NCBI RefSeq assembly: GCF_021654775.1
Contig: NZ_AP025343.1
Coordinates: 1,116,001 to 1,180,000 of the forward strand
Direction: 5' to 3'
DNA: 64,000 nt
Source of the DNA: Paenibacillus azoreducens
GTDB lineage: Bacteria; Bacillota; Bacilli; Paenibacillales; Paenibacillaceae
In this document: piece after piece, positions 8,263-14,217 of the stretch
Layout: the number at the start of each line of letters is the position of its first letter
Position numbering within the stretch: the stretch's first letter is position 1
Notes under the pieces: model-generated
Told to the model about the DNA's origin: nothing
The model's input: the letters and a program-made list of their open reading frames with translations, nothing else
Databases searched by the model: none
Program-made: the position numbers and the translations under genes

Positions 8263-8906
8263 TACTTTTTCCCTCCAAACAATGCATCAAAAGTGTAATC
8301 AGGAAATTCTTTTCTTAATTGTTCCAAGCTATTCTTTACAGCTTGTCTTAATTCAGGTGTATCCCCATCTAATCTGAAGATGAATTTACGAATATCTTTT
8401 ATTTGCTCTAATGAAGGCACTTCTGGGGTCCCATTTTTAGTAGCTCGCGTAGCTGTAGCTTCTGCAATATTTTTAATTCTTTTTCTTGTTTTACCCAATA
8501 TTTGTTTATTTGTAAGTTGTTGATGTGTTTGAGCAGGTAATACAGTTTTGGGATTAATGATATCAAGCCCCTTCGCTGCTTTATCCTCATAAAAAATACC
8601 ATTTTTCAAGTCAATCTCGTCTAATTCGCCAATTGGTTTTCCAGTGTGATCTACAATTTCAACTTCTTTTATTGGTCTAGCTTCTCCCGTCCCCTTACTA
8701 CCCTTACCCGAATACTCTCCTGATTCTAACGCATCAATCTGCTTTTGTCTCTCAGGCGAAATATGCGGACCTGAACCTTTGGAATGCGGAGCATCAGGAC
8801 CAAGATCATGAAAACGATAGTGACCTCCTTCGGTTGCAAGCAGGGGAGAGCCTTTCGTTATACGGATATTCATCTTTCGCGCTATACTTTGCAAGTAGCT
8901 ACTCAA
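8262..8906 (-). CDS. Orphan toxin cassette C: possible PD-(D/E)xK nuclease tail
   Basis: The first 74 residues of this frame are the shared linker; homology to the full-length VgrG extends in frame up to about 9118, where a TAG ends it. The tail, residues about 75-214, carries GELDEIDL (94-100) followed by FYEDKAAKGL (E107, K109). This is the D...E-x-K spacing of restriction-endonuclease-fold toxins and is followed by a helical Lys/Arg-rich segment. The nuclease call is a motif-based guess. There is no start codon with a ribosome site, so it can be made only after recombination onto a VgrG. An immunity gene is coupled downstream. Confidence 0.6.
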   Translation of the reverse strand: MSSYLQSIARKMNIRITKGSPLLATEGGHYRFHDLGPDAPHSKGSGPHISPERQKQIDALESGEYSGKGSKGTGEARPIKEVEIVDHTGKPIGELDEIDLKNGIFYEDKAAKGLDIINPKTVLPAQTHQQLTNKQILGKTRKRIKNIAEATATRATKNGTPEVPSLEQIKDIRKFIFRLDGDTPELRQAVKNSLEQLRKEFPDYTFDALFGGKK

Positions 8907-9129
8907 AGATTCGAAATTGGTCGGGAAGCGGAGGGCGTTTGTTTTGAATTTTCTATCTCCCGCCTTGGCGAGAGCAGAGTCAGCTTTGGCTGTGTCTCCG
9001 AATAGTCCAGGCGTTACGCTTTTTCCGCTGTTCTTTTCTTCGATCTTTTTGAGTCTTTCAGATAAAGGAGATTCTTTTTTACCTATTTTTCCTAGATTCT
9101 TGATGAGTTTAGCTCCCTACTTTACATGC

Positions 9130-9176
9130 AAAAAAAGGCTTATTCCTAAAACCCATAGTCAAGTTGGAATAAGCCT
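9130..9176 (-). terminator. Rho-independent terminator (GGCTTATTCC type), copy 3
   Basis: It has the same 10-base stem as at 3309 and 7785 with a T run on the minus strand. It lies between the yezG-like gene and cassette C. Confidence 0.8.
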
Positions 9177-9300
9177 CTGAAAGTTTATCAAACGTGAATC
9201 GCCAAGCTTTTTAAACTGTTTGGTTTGTATCGTATGAATTCGCTGTTGGAGTTGCGACTGATTTACACAAAATTTCGGATAAATCTATAGAAATTATCCT

Positions 9301-9780
9301 TCAATTATCCTTTTCAAATTCTTTCATTCTTCCAATTTTAATTCTATCACTCTCATCTTGTGGAATATTATTTAGATACTTACTTTCCCAATATTCCAAC
9401 CTATCTGAGGGTCCAAAATTTGATTCGCCCCACTTAGTATAATCATATTCTATATGTAATTTTCCTTCAGAGGTAAGTTTCATAGTGATTGAGAACCAAG
9501 GCTCTTGCCCATTTTCTAAAAATATATTCTTCAGGTCATTTGTAGTTTTAAATAATCTATTCTCTAATTGATTATATTCATTCGAATTTATATTGTATTT
9601 GTTTGGTATGTCTAAGGAATAAACATAATCGTCCACATTAATAGGCTTAAAGAAAAAGAAAACTCCTCCTTCTCCATTTTCAACCTCACCATTAAAATAA
9701 AACTCAGCCCATTCAACCGGTATCATCTGATCTATTGTTTCCGCAATTATTCTATATAAATCATTCATCTTTTTTTCCAT
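9301..9780 (-). CDS. YezG-family (DUF600) immunity protein
   Basis: A 159-residue protein matching YezG, the antidote of the Bacillus YeeF-type LXG nuclease toxin. Matching parts are LYRIIAETIDQMIPVEWAEF, YFNGEVENGEGGVFFFF, the GQEPWFSI turn, IEYDYTKW and GPSDRLEYWESKYL. It is cytoplasmic and acidic. GGGAGG precedes the ATG at 9780. The upstream DNA (9851-9945) is a decayed piece of the shared toxin linker, so the toxin tail that this protein once faced has been deleted. The gene may now protect only against toxins of neighbours. A frameshifted duplicate lies at 3477. Confidence 0.85.
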   Translation of the reverse strand: MEKKMNDLYRIIAETIDQMIPVEWAEFYFNGEVENGEGGVFFFFKPINVDDYVYSLDIPNKYNINSNEYNQLENRLFKTTNDLKNIFLENGQEPWFSITMKLTSEGKLHIEYDYTKWGESNFGPSDRLEYWESKYLNNIPQDESDRIKIGRMKEFEKDN

Positions 9781-10211
9781 TTCATTAACCTCCCGATTGA
9801 TTCAATATCAACGGTATTTTGTTTCAACAGGTGGCTCTCCATATCTTTTCGGGGCTTTCCCCGTCTCCTTACTATCCTAACACCATATACTCTCCTGATT
9901 CTAACGCATCAGTCTGTTTTTATCTCTCAGACCGAAATATGCGGGCTTACAATTTATAAATGGGTTTTTTCTAGTATTGTAATTTATTCCAAAAAGAACA
10001 GTGGGAAAACGAAAATAACAAAAACAGGCCAATCATTGTGATATCTAACCATAATCGACCTGTTTAATGTGACGGAATAGCGTTATTTGGGGTATAAAAT
10101 TAATGCACTGATGTGCGTATCAAAATGACAAAATCTTTATATGGGATGACATAGTTGTTTGTGTTATTGGTTGAATTGATGGATTCATTAGGCACTGGTT
10201 AGCCCCGATTA
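9781..10211. other. Intergenic stretch with ghost linker and hairpin
   Basis: No gene is seen. The minus strand keeps a degenerate linker remnant (9851-9945), an AACAGG-type hairpin (10021-10066) and the repeated post-immunity motif (10137-10206). Confidence 0.6.
10021..10066 (-). terminator. Terminator-like hairpin (AACAGG type)
   Basis: On the minus strand, AAACAGGTCGATTATGG pairs imperfectly with CAATGATTGGCCTGTTT and is followed by T residues. It lies downstream of the cassette B immunity gene. Confidence 0.6.
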
Positions 10212-10577
10212 TTAACACAAAGTAGTTTTAATTTTGTTTAATAGAAGTTCAACTTTAGACTCGTCTAAGGGGAATGAAACAAGATACTGGTGAGTCATTT
10301 TTTCAAGAAAATCAATGAAGTCAGTATTTTTCACTATCTCATATTTATTTTCATCAACTGCTGGCGGTTCAACTTCAAATTTCACCCCTTTATCTCCAAA
10401 ATAGCCCTCTTCCCATGATTCATATTCAGATGGAAATGCACAACCAATAAACTCTGATATACCATATCCTATCATGTTTGAAAAATCCTCTAGAGCATCA
10501 ACAAATTTATCTTCATTAAGGTAGAGGAAATATAGTTCCATTGCAGTCAAATCCTCAAAATTTTTATCGATTCTCAT
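10212..10577 (-). CDS. CdiI-like immunity protein of cassette B
   Basis: A 121-residue acidic protein (LNEDKFVDALEDFSNMIGYG, then EEGYFGDKGVKFEV and FIDFLEKMTHQYL). The YFG-x-x-V-x-F strand pair and the C-terminal helix resemble the proteins annotated as ribonuclease toxin immunity protein CdiI (from memory). GGAGGCAAACA precedes the ATG, 12 bases after the toxin stop. Its C-terminal helix also resembles that of the cassette A immunity protein, matching the relatedness of the two toxins. Confidence 0.6.
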   Translation of the reverse strand: MRIDKNFEDLTAMELYFLYLNEDKFVDALEDFSNMIGYGISEFIGCAFPSEYESWEEGYFGDKGVKFEVEPPAVDENKYEIVKNTDFIDFLEKMTHQYLVSFPLDESKVELLLNKIKTTLC

Positions 10578-10589
10578 TGTTTGCCTCCA

Positions 10590-11417
10590 TTAATCGAGTT
10601 TGGGATAGAAATTCGTAATAATACCATTTGCATCCATATACCCTTCGAACTTCAAGCCATTTGGTGCAATGCCAGTAATTTTTCTTCCGACAATACTCCT
10701 CGCATCAATTCCTTGTTGCATAGCAGCTTTACCCCATTCAATTATTGTTTCATCAGATATTTTGGATGGGTCATAAACAGTCTTTGGATTTTTAAAGTAC
10801 TTATACTCCCCAGTCAAGTTACCCTTATTATCGAGTTTAGGTATCTTGTAATTGATTTGAATAATACCATCAATTGTCGGGTGAGGCGTCACTCTATGAA
10901 TAAAATCTACATCATCTAACTGCTCAACATTTCTGAAATAATCCATATTGTGACCACCTGTAATACCTTTAGAAGTATCACGATTAAAATTCTTTACATT
11001 TATTAAATGGTCATCATAATCTGATTTGAAGACAAGTTCTCCTGTCCCCTTACCACCCTTACCTGAATACTCTCCTGATTCTAACGCATCGATCTGTTTT
11101 TGTCTCTCAGGCGAAATATGCGGACCTGAACCTTTGGAATGTGGGGCATCAGGACCAAGATCATGAAAGCGATAGTGATCTCCAGCAGTTGCGGAGATGA
11201 GGGAGCGCTTCGTTATATGGATGTTCATCTTCTTCGCTATACTTTGCAAATAACTATCCAAGGACTCGAAATTGGTCGGGAAACGGAGGGCATTCGTTTT
11301 GAGCTTTCCATCTCCGGCCTTGCTAGAGCAGAATCGACTTTCGTTGTATCCCCGAATAATCCTAGTGCTCCTCCTTTTCATTCGAAAAAAACTGTTTAAG
11401 GATTCCGAGGAAAACAA
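10590..11417 (-). CDS. Orphan toxin cassette B: CdiA-CT-like toxin tail
   Basis: From about residue 34 (KAGDGKLKTNALRFPTNFES) this is the shared linker. The toxin tail from about residue 125 reads KGITGGHNMDYFRNVEQL, then VTPHPTIDGIIQINYKIP, FKNPKTVYDPSKISDETI and NGLKFEGYMDANG. This pattern resembles the CdiA C-terminal RNase-type toxins of Firmicutes; GGH is a candidate active-site His. A missing A near 11325 shifts the frame upstream: the other frame reads GALGLFGDTTKVDSALA. The listed N-terminal 30 residues are therefore an artefact, and the cassette has no start of its own. An immunity gene follows. Confidence 0.6.
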   Translation of the reverse strand: MFSSESLNSFFRMKRRSTRIIRGYNESRFCSSKAGDGKLKTNALRFPTNFESLDSYLQSIAKKMNIHITKRSLISATAGDHYRFHDLGPDAPHSKGSGPHISPERQKQIDALESGEYSGKGGKGTGELVFKSDYDDHLINVKNFNRDTSKGITGGHNMDYFRNVEQLDDVDFIHRVTPHPTIDGIIQINYKIPKLDNKGNLTGEYKYFKNPKTVYDPSKISDETIIEWGKAAMQQGIDARSIVGRKITGIAPNGLKFEGYMDANGIITNFYPKLD

Positions 11418-11462
11418 AAAAACAGGTCAATCATGGCGGTAACTGACCATAATTGACCTGTC
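11412..11462 (-). terminator. Rho-independent terminator (AACAGG type)
   Basis: On the minus strand, ACAGGTCAATTATGG and CCATGATTGACCTGT form a near-perfect 15-base stem followed by seven T. It lies downstream of the cassette A immunity gene and just before cassette B. Confidence 0.8.
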
Positions 11463-11645
11463 TTATGCAATACTATCGCATTTTTTAGGTTATACTTTTC
11501 AAGCCTTGTTGTGCGTACATCTGAAATGACGAAATCTTTTACGGGTATTACATGGGTTATATGTGTTACTGATTAATTCATGTATTCATTCGGCACTAGG
11601 TGGGTCTATTTCATCCACCGCAACAGAATCAGAAATTCCAGTTCG

Positions 11646-12038
11646 TCATTCTAATTTGAATCTCTTTCTGATATATTGTAAGCAATTTAATACCTCTTCT
11701 TTTAACTCTGGATTATTTTTCACATACTCCATGCTATACTTTTCGATATAAGGATAGAATTCAGCTTCATCCATGATAATTTCTTCTTTTGTCACATCAT
11801 CAGCAACGCATACTTTATTTTCTCCAATGTAATACTCATCGTCAGGAGTATAATACGCTGACAATGAACATCCGATGGTTTCAGACCCACATATATTGCT
11901 TCCTGATTCGTATTGAAACTCATTTAACATTTTAAATGGATTTCTCGTATCAGAACGCAAAAAACCCATAGATAAAAATAGTTGGTGTATAAGCCATTCC
12001 TTTCGGTCCTTATCAGTAATTAATTTATCATCACTCAT
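11646..12038 (-). CDS. CdiI-like immunity protein of cassette A
   Basis: A 130-residue acidic protein (EWLIHQLFLSMGFLRSD, then ICGSETIGCSLSAYY and EFYPYIEKYSMEYVKNNP). The C-terminal helix parallels that of the cassette B immunity protein. TTTAGGAGGAAATATATT precedes the ATG, so expression looks intact even though the adjoining toxin is broken. A CdiI-type role is inferred from position and weak resemblance. The repeated motif (11541-11608) follows the stop. Confidence 0.55.
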   Translation of the reverse strand: MSDDKLITDKDRKEWLIHQLFLSMGFLRSDTRNPFKMLNEFQYESGSNICGSETIGCSLSAYYTPDDEYYIGENKVCVADDVTKEEIIMDEAEFYPYIEKYSMEYVKNNPELKEEVLNCLQYIRKRFKLE

Positions 12039-12075
12039 AATATATTTCCTCCTAAACTAAACTTGATAACTGCAA

Positions 12076-12831
12076 TTATTTACCTTCAAGAAGAACTGGA
12101 TAAATTGAGTCTAGTTCCCCGTCTTTTAATCTCTATTCAAATACTAAACCATTGCTTGCAGTATCTTGATTTATCCCTTCCTTCATTGTAATTCCTGCCT
12201 GCTCAACATTCTTTACAGCTTCTTGTCCCCATTTTAAAATATCATCATCAGTAATAGGTGGACCGTATACAGTTTTTGGGTTTCCTTATACACAACATTT
12301 CCATCAGCGTCTATTTTAAGCTTAAGCCCACCATTAACATAATCCGTCTCCAATGATGGGATACGATATCTAATTTCATATACACCTTTTACATTAGGAT
12401 GTGGTTTTGGCTCACCAATAATATAGTCAGAACGAGACAACCCATATTTTTCTGCTTCAGTATCTATTGTCTTATAAAAGCCGCTAATATTATGTGCTCC
12501 TTTTACACTAACATTACGTCCTCTACCAATACCGTGACCATCAGTTAAATGTTCAAATAAGTCCTTATTGTCCCTACTAATTGTTTCAGATAGACCTTTA
12601 CCCGTCCCCGTACTACTCTTACCCGTATACTCCCCTGGTTCTAACGCATCGATCTGTTTCTGTCTCTCAGGCGAAATATGCGAACCTGAACCTTTGGAAT
12701 GCGGAGCATCAGGACCAAGATCATGAAAGCGATAGTGGCCTCCTTCGGTTGCAAGCAGGGGAGAGCGTTTCGTTATACGGATATTCATCTTTCGCGCTAT
12801 ACTTTGCAAGTAGCTGCTCAAGGATTCTGAG
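12076..12831 (-). pseudogene. Orphan toxin cassette A: broken CdiA-CT-like toxin tail
   Basis: The linker begins at SSYLQSIARKMNI, right at the junction with a terminator near 12831. The tail (KGAHNISGFYKTIDTEAEKY, then PHPNVKGVYEIRYRIPS) is related to cassette B. After DADGNVVYK a one-base shift near 12290 breaks the frame. The correct continuation GNPKTVYGPPITDDDILKWG is in another frame and meets an amber codon at 12133-12135, then reads on as LKDGELDSIYPVLLEGK to a TAA at 12076. It is doubly disrupted, yet its immunity gene is intact. Confidence 0.75.
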
Positions 12832-12834
12832 GAT

Positions 12835-12883
12835 TACAAAAAACAGGTCAATTGTGGTGGTATCAGACCATAATCAACCTGTT
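12835..12883 (-). terminator. Rho-independent terminator (AACAGG type)
   Basis: On the minus strand, AACAGGTTGATTATGGT pairs with ACCACAATTGACCTGTT and is followed by six T. It abuts the start of the cassette A linker. Confidence 0.8.
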
Positions 12884-13155
12884 CAATGTACCGCTATAAA
12901 TAGTATATTTTTGTGGCTTTTTGTGTGTACATCTTAATTAGTTATAGCTTCTTGTAGGTAGAGCAAAGGTCATGTTAGTCATTTATGGGTGATCTATTCA
13001 CTCGGCACTATATAGCCCAAAACTTAAAATCTAAGCATTGATGCGTACAAAGAAATACAGTTATACAGGTATTACATGAATTATATGTGTTATGGTTGAA
13101 TGGTGGGTTCATCAGTACTAGGTAGCCCCATCAAAAGAAGAAATCTGAGCGATAC
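12838..13155. other. Intergenic stretch with two copies of the repeated motif
   Basis: No gene is seen. After the hairpin at 12835-12883, two related copies of the post-immunity motif occur (12950-13018 and 13068-13127). This suggests that a whole cassette was once between them and has been lost. Confidence 0.5.
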
Positions 13156-13572
13156 TTAGAAAGTTTCTTCTGATACAGCCTTAAAAGGAGGGTGTCCAGT
13201 TTCTGCATTTCTTAATAAAGTCGGCTTACTAAACCTTAAACTGCACCGCAATTTATAAATAGCCGTATCTTCATTCATTTCGACGAAGGTTACATCTATC
13301 CATATTGGTACTAATGGTTGTAATCCACAAAGTATTTTCACAGTGTTTTCCAATGCTAATTGCTTGTTCCCCATGTTTCCTTCACTTAAAATGTTTAACC
13401 TCATCATATCATCTGCACCGTTTAACGGCTTGTCATTTTCTTTCACAGGCTCTATAACAAATTTACAATCGGTAAACGTCAACCCTTTCTTTCTTGAAAT
13501 TTCCTCAATAGTTTTTAATAAATTTTCTCTGAAAATATCTTTATTCATTTGTTTTATTTCTCCCACGTTCAT
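13156..13572 (-). CDS. Immunity protein paralogue of the VgrG toxin antidote
   Basis: A 138-residue protein clearly related to the product of 13801-14217. Both share the plan E-x-LL-x-x-x-x-EIS, the NCKF/DCKF-V strand, PL/SLN-x-x-D, P-x-PIWI-x-V and the end LRF-x-x-P-[TS]-LL followed by TGHPPFKA. I do not know the family. It follows a fragment of a matching toxin tail by a few bases, so it is the antidote of a displaced variant. The start may be ATG 13572 or a later ATG (MNKDIFRENLL), which matches the paralogue's start better. Confidence 0.6.
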   Translation of the reverse strand: MNVGEIKQMNKDIFRENLLKTIEEISRKKGLTFTDCKFVIEPVKENDKPLNGADDMMRLNILSEGNMGNKQLALENTVKILCGLQPLVPIWIDVTFVEMNEDTAIYKLRCSLRFSKPTLLRNAETGHPPFKAVSEETF

Positions 13573-13575
13573 CAC

Positions 13576-13712
13576 CTACTTTATTTGAGAGCTAGAAATC
13601 TTAACAAGTTCATTTGTGTTAACGCAACCCGAAGGAGTTGCTTCTATGGTGTAAATTTCAAGCCACGCATTCTTAGTTTTTGCCCCTGCTTGCTCAAGAA
13701 CTTGTGGGATCA
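13576..13712 (-). pseudogene. Toxin tail fragment, paralogue of the VgrG C-terminus
   Basis: The minus strand encodes IPQVLEQAGAKTKNAWLEIY followed by ELVKISSSQIK. This lines up with the last 43 residues of the full-length VgrG toxin (YPQLLKQAGVKVKGSWVEFY ... KVVSKKITE). Only this end of the toxin remains. Just upstream, 13712-13752 matches the small ORF at 2877-2990, so the fragment was joined to unrelated DNA. Confidence 0.75.
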
Positions 13713-13800
13713 ACCCGAACTGTGCAAGCTGCCTAACGAAGAGCGTACGCTCCAAAAAAGAAGCCCTGAGAGGCATGAAGCCAGTCAGGGTCTTACGTTA

Positions 13801-14217
13801 TTAGCTTTCAGTTGAAATAATAGCCTTAAAGGGTGGATGACCAGTATCCTGATTTTGTAGCAGACTAGGGCTACGAAATCTTAAACTAGTTTGTAATTCG
13901 ATAATTGGTACTTCTTCTCTAATTTCCTTGAGGGCTACGTTAATCCAGATAGGGCATAGCGGAATCCTACATGCAAGCATATTGACCACTGCTTCAAAGT
14001 CAAGTTCTCTTCCACTTAAATTTTTTTCATTTAACATCCCCCGATGTAAATACTCATCAGTAGAATTGAGAGATTTGCCATGTTCAATTATGGGGACTAC
14101 TGTAAATTTGCAGTTTTCACCTAGCCTTACATTTTGGGATATTGATATTTCATTCAATACCTGTAGTAAGTGCTCTTTGAACGTCACTTTATCCATGTAC
14201 TTTATCAATTTATTCAC
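13801..14217 (-). CDS. Immunity protein for the VgrG-linked toxin
   Basis: A 138-residue protein directly after the toxin; its GTG at 14217 overlaps the toxin TGA (GTGA), so translation is probably coupled. It has the features DKVTFKEHLLQVLNEIS, LGENCKFTVVPI, CPIWINVAL and TGHPPFKA. It is cytoplasmic with no signal. The family is unknown to me. Its paralogue lies next in line at 13156. The role as the cognate antidote is inferred from position and from the matching toxin/immunity duplication. Confidence 0.65.
   Translation of the reverse strand: MNKLIKYMDKVTFKEHLLQVLNEISISQNVRLGENCKFTVVPIIEHGKSLNSTDEYLHRGMLNEKNLSGRELDFEAVVNMLACRIPLCPIWINVALKEIREEVPIIELQTSLRFRSPSLLQNQDTGHPPFKAIISTES

Larger units (their letters stand above)
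9096..10199. repeat. 1.1 kb direct repeat, copy 2
   Basis: Nearly identical to 3274-4376. This copy holds the intact yezG-like gene. Differences are a few substitutions and single-base indels. The copies diverge after the shared intergenic motif near 10199. Confidence 0.85.
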
